The translations under genes were made by a program, and so were the position numbers. The notes below the pieces were generated by a model. That model was given only the letters and a program-made list of their open reading frames with translations, did not search any database and was not told the DNA's origin. Below are positions 29,557 through 40,951 of a DNA stretch of 64,000 nucleotides, piece after piece; position 1 is the first letter of the stretch, and every line of letters begins with the position of its first letter. Source of the stretch: Fremontodendron californicum (lineage: Eukaryota > Streptophyta > Magnoliopsida > Malvales > Malvaceae); assembly GCA_030761205.1 (NCBI GenBank), contig JAULJL010000039.1:1622001-1686000 (forward strand), in the 5' to 3' direction.

Positions 29557-31435
29557 TTAGGGATAAGAAGGCAGCTGCAAACCCCAGTAAGGAGATGATA
29601 CTGGGTTATATTCGTCCAAATTGAAAAGATAGTTGCATTCAGCGATCGGACGATGGTGGTTTGCTGCCACCCTTGGCTTGTTAGAGCCACGAATCGAGGT
29701 GCTTTCGACGGTTTCTTCGCCGGAGATTTCTGTCAAACCTGTGGAGATAACTTGGTTTCTTGTCACCTGTTCGGTTAGCATAGCTTTCAATTTCATGACC
29801 TGCATCAATTGAGAATAAGTATTTCAATTATTTATTTCTTTCTCAGCTTATTTAAAGCAATCTGTATTTGCCAAGAAAGAGAAAAAAAAAAAAAAAAAAA
29901 AAAACAAAGTATATATAATGTTGTACATTTCATAAATGAGTCATGAAAACGATCTTATAAATATGGTAAGAAAAGGTTAAGGCCCAAGACAGAGTTTAAA
30001 TGATTTGTATGGCAAATGCTCCCTATCTGTTATGTAAGACTTTGTCGCATTAAAGTTTGCATTAATGGAAAAAATGGGAGGCCTCAAAATGGAGACAAAT
30101 TTGGAATCCAAATCTTCTATTTCCATTTCTCTGTCCTTATTCTGCTCCCACTTTCGTAATGAGTCATGCGTCCGTTTTTTTTTTCTATCATGTTTGACCC
30201 GATTCTTTATCTAATTAAAAAATCGATTTCGCTTGAAAAAAAAAAACGAATACAAAGACGATGCAAATAAAGAATATGGTATTATGAAATTCACCTATTC
30301 GATCACCGATAAAATACCAATTGATCATATTTGTATTTCGTAACTCCCGTTAAATAATTAAAAACAAATAAAGAAGAAAACGACATCAAAAAAACGAATC
30401 TGTGACTCGTTACGAGAGTAAAGGCACGTAAGAAACTGGAGGCAAAGGATTTCTATTCACAAAGTAGAGAGACAGGAAAGAAGAAGGAAAATATATTCGT
30501 TTGTAAAAACTGTGCATGCAGCTCACATCCAACATGTTTAAAGTTTGAATGAAATTTTTTATTTTCTAAGTATATATATATATATATATGAATGGAAAGA
30601 GAGAGAGGGTTTTGAACATATATGCTAACCTCATCTTGAAGCTTCTGCTTTTCCCTGGAGATAACATCATACTCTTGTTTAAGCGCATCATATAAGCGTT
30701 CAAGCTGCTTAGCTTTCCATCTAGCACGCCTGTTTTGGAACCACACAGCAATTTGTCTTGGTTGGAGTCCAAGCTCCCTCGAAAGCTTCATTTTCCTATC
30801 AGGATCCAACTTGATCTCTTCCTGGAAACTCCTCTCCAAGGAGTCTAATTGATCACTTCTCAAACGCTTCTTCTTCTCTTGATTGTTAATGTAGCTGTTC
30901 TTGTCCAAGGCTGGAATCAACCCATGAGCTGCCTCTGCTAATCCTGGATGCTTCATCTCCATACCTTAGAAGAAGAAGCAGCAGCAGATATCAAAGTAAT
31001 TAGGATTATTATGTAACCTAGCAAATAAAAATTCGTTTGCAATCGCGATAAACATGACACGACTGAAAAAGAATCCGTAACTAAAATTTAAATCTCCGAG
31101 TGAAAGAAAAAGAAAAGACAGAATGGTGATTGAGGGGAGTGACATATGTTACTCGGATTAGGGTGTGAGTGTCGGATACGACTATGTGTTTGACATGAAT
31201 ATGTTCAATTTTTTCCTAAGATTTTTATGTATTTGGTGGGTTTTTGAAAAATCATATCTCTATATTCATGTCCAGATATGCGTCGGGTGTCACACAAATA
31301 CTTTTAAAAAAAAGAAAAATCGGAGCGTAGGGGAGTGACTATACCTGGATATTGATCATAGTTATAGTTGTAGAGGAAGTTAAGAGAAGGTTCTGGTCGA
31401 GAAACAAAGGTTCGTAAAGCGCCATTCCAATCCAT
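29557..31435 (-). CDS. LMI1: HD-Zip class I transcription factor, LMI1 / ATHB-51 type
   Basis: DNA-binding homeodomain-leucine zipper protein of the LATE MERISTEM IDENTITY1 clade, which shapes leaves and stipules and acts with LEAFY in meristem identity. Three exons read leftward: 31345-31435, 30630-30964 and 29557-29799, in frame, 222 aa. The homeodomain (about residues 60-117) is preceded by KKKRLRSDQLDSLERSF and contains helix 3 as RQIAVWFQNRRARWKAKQLE. A leucine zipper follows (LERLYDALKQEYDVISREK, then KLQDE and VMKLKAML). The C-terminus ends GLQLPSYP, like the WPSYP end of ATHB-51. The reading frame is intact. Intron 1 holds CTATG-MITE copy 34. Homologues underlie leaf lobing differences in cotton (okra leaf) and Brassicaceae. 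Orthology is inferred from memory, and ATHB-22 is the close alternative. Confidence 0.9.
31020..31105. repeat. Family B repeat fragment (LMI1 intron 1)
   Basis: Contains GCAATCGCGATAAACATGAC and AAAATTTAAATCTCC. The phrase CGATAAACATGAC is almost identical to GTGATAAACATGACGC at about 61432. Partial copy. Confidence 0.45.
31144..31330 (+). mobile_element. CTATG-MITE copy 34, LMI1 intron 1
   Basis: ATATGTTACTCGGATTAGG ... ATCGGAGCGTAG (small deletion at the end). Duplication GGAGTGAC (31136-31143 and 31332-31339, offset by one base). The element ends 14 bp before exon 1, that is, right beside the intron 1 donor site on the gene strand. Confidence 0.88.
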
Positions 31436-31939
31436 TTTTTGACTTCAAATCAACCAAAAGTTTATCAGTATTCCAAAGAGTTCCTCTCTTATTGGGAATA
31501 TATGGACCACACCAACACCAAGAGAAAGCGAGAGGAAAGTGTGGGGGGGGCAAAGCCAAAGAGTGAGCTTAATGAAGAAAGAGAGATCAGTTAGGCAAAG
31601 GGTTTCGTTTCTTCTCTATACTTTGTCTTTTGGGGAGCAACAAATTGTCAAATTGAATGCGTGAGAAGGAAAGAAAAAAAAAAAAAAAAAGACTGTAAAG
31701 GGTTCTCTCTACTTCACTTTTTGGGTGCAACAAAGTTTAATTTATGTGTAAATTTAAAGGGAGAGAAAGAGAGACAGATAGCTGGACTCTTGTCGGTTAT
31801 TTAGAAGAAGAAGAAGAAGAAAAAGTAAAATTGAGATAAAAAAAAAATGGCAAATGTGCAATCATAGGTCTCCATCTGGTCCCAGAAACCTGCCTTTATG
31901 AAACTGACATTATGCCTTAGTTTTTTCGAAAAAAATGGT

Positions 31940-32175
31940 ATTCACGTCAATATATATATATTTTTATTCAAAATATATCATGTAATTTTTATTTTTTTTA
32001 ACATCAATTATTTATTACATATTTTATATAATAATTAAATAATAAATATTTATTTTAATAATTTATTAATAATTTTTATAATAAATAATTATTTAAAAAA
32101 AAAATTAGTTACGTAATATGTTTTGAACTGAAATAATATATTTTGATGTGAAATAGGAATGCTTTGAATCCTTTA
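31940..32175. mobile_element. Foldback MITE family C, copy 2
   Basis: CACGTCAATATATATAT at the left and ATATATTTTGATGTGAAAT at the right enclose AT-rich arms containing ATTATTTATTACATAT and its complement. More decayed than the copy at 23725. The surrounding DNA to about 32480 holds no gene. Confidence 0.6.
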
Positions 32176-33900
32176 TTAACTTGAGTTGAAAAATTATAAT
32201 TAAAGGATAATGAAATGTATAAATTCTATTGTAGGTAATTTTTTCAAAATAATTATTACTTGATGTAAAGATTTATTTATTAATTATATAATTGTTACTA
32301 ATTATTAATCATATAATTGTTAGTAGTTATTAAATGTAATAAAAATTCATTATCAAACAAAAAATAACCTTCAAGATAAAATGGTGCAACTTTTGTTTTC
32401 GAAATTAATTTTCAATTTAATTTATTTCAATATTAAAATAAATTAACTGAATTAAAATTAGACTTGTTTAAGAAATAAGGTTAAATTACTCACTGGGGTC
32501 GGATCATGAATAAGGTTTTTAAATCCAGATCTATACTAACCTGAATATTATGTAATTAATAAAAATAAAATGAAACATTAAAATTTTAATTTTTTAAATT
32601 TTAATATATATTTTAAAATTTTCAAACTCACAAAGTCCAAAAGTCGGGTTAAGACGTGCTTTGGATAGAATAAAATTCTTTTTTTTTTTTTAATTATCAT
32701 GTGTATATTTAATAAATGGCATGTATACATATGTGTGTTATTATAGTACGACATATTATTGGAATATAACTTTCATGTCATTTAGTTTTATACTTTTTCC
32801 AAATTCAAGCTACATTTGAATTTTATTCATATAAATTTATTTGAAAGTATTTGGAAATATAAAATGGCAAAAACAAAGCTGTAAGATTGGGGAAAAAATG
32901 TATAAAATGTTTACTCTTCATTAAAATCAAAAGTTACAAAGGGTCAAGGGCACTTATATCTTTACAATAAAATATTTAGACACGATTAATTTTTTTAAAA
33001 CAAGAAATATATTTTATTTATTTTAAATTTCACGAGTTTAAATGTGTTATAAGATACAATTCATAAAATAGATTAATCTATTAATTAGACATTTATAAAC
33101 GAGTCATATATGAGTTGATCATATACTACAAACATGATAATACAAAACTCACAACTTAATCATGTATCGTGTTTGGAGATCATGTTCAAAATTATCAAAT
33201 TTAACCTAAATTAATTTATATTTTTGTTTTTTGATTTGTTAAAGATACAATAATAAATTATATAAGTAATGATCCTACATATAAAAAAAATCTAATGATC
33301 TTAATTATAATAAAATTATTATACGATAATTGTTGGTTAAATACATTATAGTATTAATACATAAAATAATTTTTGAACCGAGTAATTTTATTTTAATGTA
33401 ATAAATTACACTTATTTTTATTTTTATTCCATACGATCATATAGTAAAAAAAAAAAAATTATAAAAGTGTGGAGCAGTGTGGTGTGTGGACCATAAAAAA
33501 ATTACATTTTAGAAATAAAAAGTTTGCAACTTTTATGAAGCAAATCACGGACGGTCACGCAAGGGTTTTTCAATATATATATATATAGTAAGTACTCCCT
33601 ACTCTTTACTCTCTCCCTTTCTTCCTTTTTTTTTTTTTTCATTCTATATCTTTGAAAATTATTATTAAATTTGGATCATGCTAAGGTCGTGGGTATTAAT
33701 AGTAAATGTTGAAATTTAAATATAATAATTGAATTTTTTATAAGTTTAAATTTTAAAAATAATTGATCGTTCAATTTAATATGATATCAAAACTCTTAAA
33801 TTTGAATTTTAATAATCATTTTTTCTTTAATATTTTTTCACTCAATATTTTATTATCTATTGGATTGTCCATGATTATTTTAATTTTTTTCAGCTTGCAA
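32176..33900. other. AT-rich intergenic DNA
   Basis: No ORF above background, no RNA gene and no resolved element. Composition is strongly A/T with short oligo(A/T) runs. Lies upstream of the LMI1-like gene. Confidence 0.5.
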
Positions 33901-33902
33901 TT

Positions 33903-33924
33903 TATATATATATATATATATATA
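33903..33924. repeat. (TA)n microsatellite at the truncation point of a MITE
   Basis: Eleven TA units just to the left of CTATG-MITE copy 35, where that element's missing end should be. Confidence 0.9.
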
Positions 33925-33936
33925 GTAAATTGAAAT

Positions 33937-34051
33937 ATTCGGATATGAATATGAGGATATGATCTTTCAAGGACTCTCCAAATACATGAAAATTTTGAAA
34001 AAAAATTGAAAATATTCGTGTCCGACACTCACACTCGAATTCGAATAACAT
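33937..34051 (-). mobile_element. CTATG-MITE copy 35 (truncated)
   Basis: Only the right two-thirds are present: ATTCGGATATGAATATGAGG ... TCGAATAACATGG. The left terminus is absent next to a (TA)n run. Confidence 0.85.
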
Positions 34052-34477
34052 GGACCTTAATTAACTTGTAGTATGCTATGCGTACAGCAGAGAGAAGAAG
34101 AAATCTGTCTCCCTTTCTTTCTCCTTTTCTCTTTCTCTCGTCTTTTTGTCCTGATGGGTTGGCTTGGATTTGTTGAATTAGCCATCCTGCAATTGAAATG
34201 TACGTGGGGAGTCAGGCCTAGCTATATATGATCAGCTCAGGCAAGCAGACAGACAGACAGAGAGAGAGGAAAATAGTATCTTTTGCCAAAACAAAAACGT
34301 GAAAGTGTTAACGGTAAGAAGAGATGCAGTCTATCAGTATATATCATACATTGATCCCAAAATACTGAAAAGAGATTGAGACACAGCTCAGAAACTCACT
34401 GCCTGTGTTCCTTTCTTCGTAGAGAACCGTAAGAGGGCATCGGAATTGGTATTCAAGACGCGTTTCGATATTTAAGT

Positions 34478-34480
<3 letters not shown>

Positions 34481-34511
<31 letters not shown>
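34481..34511. repeat. (AT)n microsatellite
   Basis: About 15 uninterrupted AT units in the gene-free region. Confidence 0.95.
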
Positions 34512-34520
<9 letters not shown>

Positions 34521-35319
34521 ATACTGTATATATATTTCTTTCATCTGAATTAAGGTGACAAGTGACAACACCACTTCATATTTCAATAACTAAGAAAAGT
34601 AGAACCCCAAGAGATTTTAGAAAGAAAAAAAAGGAGAGGGTTTAACAGAGTTGAAACATAAGGATTTGTGCTTTAATTTCTTATGTTATGTCATTTTTGC
34701 TTGTTTAAATAGCAAGAAACTTCCACTTTTCCCCTAAAGCTGCAGGCACAAGAACCTTTACAGTTTACACTTATCCAATGAGAAAAAGAAAAAAAAAAAA
34801 AAAAAAAAAAAGAACCCTTTGCTTCCTAGATGCTAACTTCTCTAATCCCAAGTCACAACCTCAAATTATATAGTATTTTTCTGTTATTCTCACTCTTTAC
34901 TCAACTTTTCCTGACAATTAATTTTCCTCCAATCAAATGAAACATTGAACTACAGTAAACAGGAGAAATTTTTACTTTGAGACAATTTTCAGACTTTGAA
35001 TTTTACATAATTTAGATTACATTTTTTATGAGATTAGTTTATAATACACTTATTTTGTACATGAATGATCTAATATGTTAATATAATGAAAATTTACCTT
35101 TTACCTCGATAGAGTCTTTTTTAAAGTTTAAAGGAAAAAGAAAAATCCTACATAAACAGTAGATATGTCAGCAAGCTATAGGCTGTAAGGATGAACTTTA
35201 GAGGTACAGCCAATTAAAGCTCTCTAGCCATCTTCCTAACCTTTTTTTTTTTTTCATCCAGTAGATGATGGAGATTGTCATCCCAAGGCTTCCTCATTTC
35301 ATTATCAACCCGTTGAAAT

Positions 35320-35494
35320 CTATGTTATTCGGATTCAAAAATTAATGTATGATATAAGAATATATTTGATATAAATATGCTCAATTTTTTTTAATTTTTT
35401 TTTTATATATATTTAGAAGATCATATTCTTACCTTATTCAAATATGTATCGAATGAATATAAATATTTAAAAAAAAATAAAAGTCCAAATAATA
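35320..35494 (+). mobile_element. CTATG-MITE copy 36 (decayed)
   Basis: CTATGTTATTCGGATTC at the left. The centre has only one surviving CG and ends near AAAAGTCCAAATAATA. An old copy. Confidence 0.72.
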
Positions 35495-35624
35495 ATTCTT
35501 TCATCATTTTGACACCAACATAAAAAACTTTAAAGCCCAAACAGTTCCTTAACAGTTTCTAAATTGGGTCATTGACCATCCTCATCAAAAAGCCCAAAAG
35601 AACTAAATAAGACCCAACAGGTAA

Positions 35625-36095
35625 GGGTGTGTAAAAAGTCGGATAACCAAAAAAACCGATAAAAATCAAAGTAATTCTGTTCATTCGGTTCGATTTCGAT
35701 TTAGGTCGATTAGTTTAAACGTGTTTATTTGATCGGTTTGTGATTTTTTATTTCTAAACCGAATCGATCGAACAAACCGACATTTAATTAAAAAATAAAT
35801 AATATTATTTTTATTTAGATCCAAACCCAATTAACAATTTAACTCAATCCAACGTAGTCTAATCCATAATTAAACTAACCCAACCCAATAACCTATAATC
35901 CAAACAAATCAAAAACCTATAACTCAAACAAATCAAAACCCATAATCCAAACAAATCAAAACAAAAAAATCGACCGAACCGATTAAGTTCGATTAAATTA
36001 TTTCGATTTTGAGATTTTTTTGGATCTATTCGATCGATTTTACAAATTTATTTAATCAATTTTAAAATCAAACCGATCGAATACTTAAAGAATGG
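35625..36095. repeat. Decayed AT-rich element with CGGTTCGATT / CGAACCGAT words
   Basis: Starts near AAGGGTGTGTAAAAAGTCGG and holds inverted words (TTCGGTTCGATTTCGATT at the left, AAATCGACCGAACCGATTAA toward the right) plus four AATCCAAACAAATCAAAA-like internal repeats at about 35880-35965. It resembles the element at 22105-22540. No duplication resolved. Confidence 0.5.
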
Positions 36096-36436
36096 TAGGG
36101 TCGCAGAACAACATGAAACAGCTACCACATGCTTTTCAATAGTATTCATTGCTATATATTTTCAAGTACTTTAATATATATAGCTCAAATCAAATACTAC
36201 TATTACTATTACTAACATACTTTATGAAAAGAACTTGACTTTCCTAAGGGAAAATCTAGAAACCGGCAATAGCAACCAAAGTACATCGATTCCTGAGAGA
36301 TCTGGATATTAAAATTTAGCTTGGACCAGCTATTTCTTGGTAGCAAGCTATCTATATAAAGCTAGCCAAGCCAACTAACTTTATTCTTGCAAAATTAAAT
36401 TGGAGTAATGAGAAAGGATAGTATAAAATAGTTATT

Positions 36437-36665
36437 TCACGTTAACATATATCTTTTTTATTTAAATCATGTTACTTAATTAGATTTTAAGAAAAAATTA
36501 ACTATTTATTACACATATGTAATAATTAAATAATAAATATTTATTTCAGCAATTCATTAATAATTCTTGCAAATAGTTGACTTTTTTTTAAAAAAAAATT
36601 GATTATGTGGCATGATTTTAATGGAAGGGATATATGATGACGAGGAGTAACCGTTTCTTACAATC
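36437..36665. mobile_element. Foldback MITE family C, copy 3
   Basis: TTTCACGTTAACATATATC ... AAATCATGTTACTTAATTAG at the left and GATTATGTGGCATGATTTTA ... GACGAGGAGTAACCGTTTC at the right. Same arms and same outer flank as the copy at 23725-23885. Confidence 0.75.
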
Positions 36666-36734
36666 CTTTCTCTTGGAGTAATTAGTTGAAATAAATAGTT
36701 CACAAACATTAATTAATTACAAAGAGCATAAATC

Positions 36735-36891
36735 CTATGTTATCCAGATTCTTTATTTTTTTTAAAGTATTCGTCCGTGTCCGACACATTCAAATATGAG
36801 TATGAGCTATGATTTTCTAAACATATGAAAAACTTTAAAAAAAAATTGAATTTACTCGTATCCGACACTCACCCAAATCCGAATAACATAA
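36735..36891 (-). mobile_element. CTATG-MITE copy 37, source of the adjacent tandem array
   Basis: CTATGTTATCCAGATTC ... AATCCGAATAACATAA with perfect 8-bp duplication CATAAATC (36727-36734 and 36892-36899). The last part of this element together with about 20 bp of flank is repeated downstream. Confidence 0.9.
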
Positions 36892-37300
36892 CATAAATCT
36901 TTTTGTTTGAAAGTATGATCCTCTAAACATATGAAAAACTTTAAAAAATTGAATATATCTATATCCGACACTCATCCAAATCCGAATAACATAACATAAA
37001 TCTTTTCGTTTGAAGGTATGATCCTCTAAACATATGAAAAACTTTAAAAAATTAAATATACTCGTATTCGACACTTATCCAAATTCGAATAATATAACAT
37101 AAATCTTTTTGTTTGAAGATATTATCCTCTAAACATATGAAAAACTTAAAAAAAAAATTGAATACGACACTTATCCAAATTCGAATAACATAACATAAAT
37201 CTTTTTGTTTGAAGGTATGATCCTCTAAACATATGAAAAACTTTAAAAAATTGAATATACCTGCATCCGACACTCATCCAAATCCGAAAAACATAACTTA
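36892..37300. repeat. Tandem array: four units of about 103 bp made of MITE 3' end plus flank
   Basis: The phrase ACATAAATCTTTT(T/C)GTTTGA recurs at 36891, 36994, 37097 and 37193, with a diverged ACTTAAATATTTTTGGTTGG at 37296, so the periods are 103, 103, 96 and 103. Each unit also contains ATGATCCTCTAAACATATGA and the MITE's CCGACACTCATCCAAATCCG-type end. Seen directly in the sequence. Confidence 0.92.
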
Positions 37301-37309
37301 AATATTTTT

Positions 37310-38210
37310 GGTTGGGATAAAGGTATAATAGAGAAGGACGGGTCTAAATACCTAAGTATAGAGGAGGACCTAATTGAATTTTTTATAGCCGTAAACTTTA
37401 GACGTCTAATTGATGGATTGGGAAGCTAAGAAATGATGATCAATCTGATGGCTGTCATTAATGAGCTAAGTTCTGTATTTCAAGCAAAGTTTAATGTAGC
37501 ATTCAACCAAAATTCTTAAGTATGATAACTAAGATATTAAGATATCGACATTTCGATAATATGCAAGATCTTTTAATCAAAGGTTTGAAATTGTTCATCT
37601 AAACACGTTCGAAGTCACATTGAATCTGCTAAATATGATGAGATGTAAATCAATGATATAAAAAAAAAAAAAAAAACTAGATCGAAGGTTGCATAGAAAG
37701 ATTTTGGTTTTTGATTCAACCGGTTTTGATTAGTTTAATTGATTGATCCAATTAAAAATTTTAATTTTTTAATATTACATAATATTTAATAAAAATATTT
37801 ACTTAACCTAATGAAACTTGAATACAAAGGATCGCATTCAAATCTCACTATTAACCCAATTCAACCGAGTGCTTGATCGGTTCTCGACCCAATTCAATAT
37901 TTTTCCTCGATTTTGTATGTTATCAGATTAGACAAATCATCGATTTTCAATTCAGTTCTACAACTGAAGCATGATCATCTTCAAGAGATAGGAGATACTT
38001 GAAAGTGTCAAGCTAAGCGATCGTTAACGCTCCACACTTCAATAAATCGATTTTGCGGAGAAAAGATAATAATCATGTAACAAGTAATATCAGAACCAAC
38101 CCTTAACTGTCCAATTCTATGCTACAACATCCCAACGGGTGGGTAAGCAAGATGAGTTAGCTATGACTCCACGCCGAGCACCCCAGACGGGAAGGTAGGC
38201 AATGTGAAAA
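37310..38210. other. Gene-free DNA between repeats
   Basis: No coding signal. Contains scattered words such as CGGTTTTGATTAGTTTAATT and CGATCGTTAACGC typical of decayed elements, but nothing that can be bounded. Confidence 0.4.
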
Positions 38211-38214
38211 AATA

Positions 38215-38435
38215 TGACCTGACAATACTAGACACGATACGATTACACGACACGAAAAAAATAACTAAAAGCACGACACGAAAAAATAACACGAACACGA
38301 CACAAATACACAAATATCTCAAAATCTATTTAATACGAATTATTAACATATCAAAGTTTATATAAATATAAAATACGTTAAACACAATTATGACACGACA
38401 AAATACACGAATACGACACGAATTGCCAGGTCCGT
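38215..38435. repeat. Family E repeat (CACGACACG arms)
   Basis: Left part GACACGATACGATTACACGA and right part ACACGAATACGACACGAATT flank an AT-rich centre with ATTTAATACGAATTATTAAC. The same central phrase occurs in the tandem units at 60240-60870. Confidence 0.65.
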
Positions 38436-39118
38436 GGAAAAGCCTGTGACGGGTGCATCACGAGACTGGGTGGAAGAGAATGTCATGTAAAGTGCTCCAA
38501 GGAGAATACACAAGGTGCTTCAATCTCACATCGAAAAGGTAAGAGAAAATCTTTGAGTATATAAACATGAACATTGCACACTCTAATAAATCGAATTTGG
38601 TGGAGAAAATAATGATCAAGTGATAGGTCTAAGCTAAACCTTGTCAATGGCATAGCATTTTGATTTTCAGAAATGTTAACATCTATACTAAAATTTAAAG
38701 TAATAATAAAAGATCGAACAGCTCTATCAAATATAAAATGATCTGGATGTAAAAACTAGCAAAGGACTAGTTCAAACACAAGCAAAACGTTAAACCTGCT
38801 GGTTCAAGAATTAACATGGAGAGACAATAAGATTCATATGAAATAAAACTACAGACAAATACAACCTAATTGCAATCACAAATGTATAATTAATGTCATT
38901 AAAGCAAGATGATAAGTCTTCATTTCTGCTAAAAGTTTGTAATCTTATCTGGAAAAGAAGATGTAATCAATTATTTTGTTCCAAACAAAATGGGGAGTGG
39001 AGGGGCGGAGCAGGGAGGAAAAAAAACAATCAATTCATAAGTGCAAACTTCAAACACCTGGTTTGGTCCCAGTCAGATCAATGAGAAACATGCTTTATCA
39101 CACAAACTGGGTTTTAAG

Positions 39119-39319
39119 CTATGTTGTTCCGATTCTTCATTTTTCTTGAAGTACTCGTGTCCGACACCCGTGTCCTACGCATATTTGAACATGGGTATGG
39201 AGAATATGATCCTCCTAGGATCCTCCAAATACGTGGAAATCTTAAAAAAAAAAAAATTGAACATACCCGTATCGGACACATCTGTGTCCGACACTCACCC
39301 CTAAATCCGAGTAACATAA
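39119..39319 (-). mobile_element. CTATG-MITE copy 38
   Basis: Full length (201 bp) with perfect 8-bp duplication GTTTTAAG (39111-39118 and 39320-39327). Confidence 0.94.
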
Positions 39320-39389
39320 GTTTTAAGCAGCCAAAACTTCTTCCTGGTGATCCAGCAGCTAGCATGAACCTCTTTCATTTGCTCACAGC

Positions 39390-39574
39390 TTATGTTGCTA
39401 CGACTCTTCATTTTTCTTGAAGTACTTGTGTCCGACACATATTCGGATATGGGTATGCGGATATGACTCTCCAAGAACCCTCTAAATACATGAAAAAACT
39501 TAGAAAAAATTGAACATACTCGTGTCAGACACATACTTTTATCCGACACTCACACCTGAGTCCGAGTAACATAG
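39390..39574 (-). mobile_element. CTATG-MITE copy 39
   Basis: TTATGTTGCTACGACTC ... GTCCGAGTAACATAG, flanks CTCACAGC / CTCACAAC (7 of 8). Same orientation as copy 38, 70 bp away. Confidence 0.92.
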
Positions 39575-40551
39575 CTCACAACTGTAAGACAACTACATGG
39601 ACCAACCTTTGGTAAAGAGGACTATCAGCCTAAGGTCAGAGTTTAAACTAGGAATGCAGCTTACATCAGCCTTATCTTATAGCTTTAGAACGAACCAAAA
39701 ATGACAATATATTCAAAGATCGAAACCTCCACCACCTACCTACAAAAAACAAGCCAACTCAAACCATGAGAGGGCCAAGTAGTGAAATTTCTAATACCAT
39801 ATGCAAATCAAATGAAAACAGAATCAATGAATTCGAGGATGCAAATTGCTGAACTAAATTCCAAACTGTCAATTAAGGAAAAGTAATGATAAGCCAATGA
39901 AGTCAACATATTCCGAACGAAATATCAATGCACGATTTCTTGGATGAATAAAAACCAGGGAAGAAGAGCAAGGAAGGGGAATAGCAAGATAAATAAGCTG
40001 AAAGAATAATGAGCATACAATGATTTTGACCATGCCATTCAAGTTGGCGAGCTTACGGGTAAAGCAACCCAACCTCAGTGAGTTAGTCTATTACAATATG
40101 ACAACAAGTATCAGCTATGGTTGCTATAGTTTAACCAACCATACCAACTCGAATAGAGTTGATTTTCCAAAGAGAATGGGCAAGGCAGAACCACAGGGCA
40201 TAGTTCATCTAACAGTTCCACAATCACTATTGCAATAACACTTAATGAAAGCAGTGAATCTGGATATAATCCACCCACCTAAACAACCACAGTTGTGGTA
40301 GAGATGCCATGAATTTCATAACTAATACAAACACTCATAGAGATCAGAAGAAAGCAAACAAGGCTTCTTCTAGCACCATTAAGCTTTTTTTTTTTTTTTT
40401 TTTCAAATATAAAGAAACAATAAAGGGAATAAAACATTGTTAATAAGATTTAGGAAAGAATTTAGAATTGTACCTCATTTGCATCACAACTAAGTAACGG
40501 AAATTTTAACAGAAAGCTCCTGGTGAAAACAAGATGATAAACAAGCATAAT

Positions 40552-40721
40552 CTATGTTACTCGGACTCGGGTCTGAGTGTCGGATACGGGTATGTTCAGT
40601 TTTTTCTAAGTTTTTCCATGTATTTGGAGGATCATATCCCCATATCCATGTCCGAATATGCGTCGGACACGGATATCGGACACTGGTACTTCAAGAAAAA
40701 TGAAGAGTCGGAGCAACATAG
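40552..40721 (+). mobile_element. CTATG-MITE copy 40, downstream of the F-box gene
   Basis: CTATGTTACTCGGACTC ... GTCGGAGCAACATAG, flanks AGCATAAT / AGCATAAC (7 of 8). It lies about 230 bp past the stop codon of the leftward F-box gene, possibly inside its 3' UTR. Confidence 0.93.
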
Positions 40722-40951
40722 AGCATAACCTCTTAATTTTATCTGCAAAGGTGTAAAAGGAAACAAAACTGGATCAAGTACATGGTAATGAAACTTACAT
40801 AACCATAGAGGACACTTACCTACTCCAAAAACCAATTAAGATGACATCATCTAAAATAACAAATGCCTTTAGAAGTATAAGCTGTACATGAAAACCGCAT
40901 GGAATTTCCAGGGATCATTGAAGATAACAAACAACTCTGGTGTGTTTCTGG

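Noticed and set aside
34080..34320. Possible miRNA precursor downstream of a truncated MITE
   Set aside because: The GA/CT-rich stretch has no convincing hairpin by eye and no mature miRNA sequence that I recognise.
36892..37300. CRISPR-like regular repeats
   Set aside because: The units are contiguous, with no unique spacers, and derive from a MITE end plus flank. This is a eukaryotic nuclear sequence.
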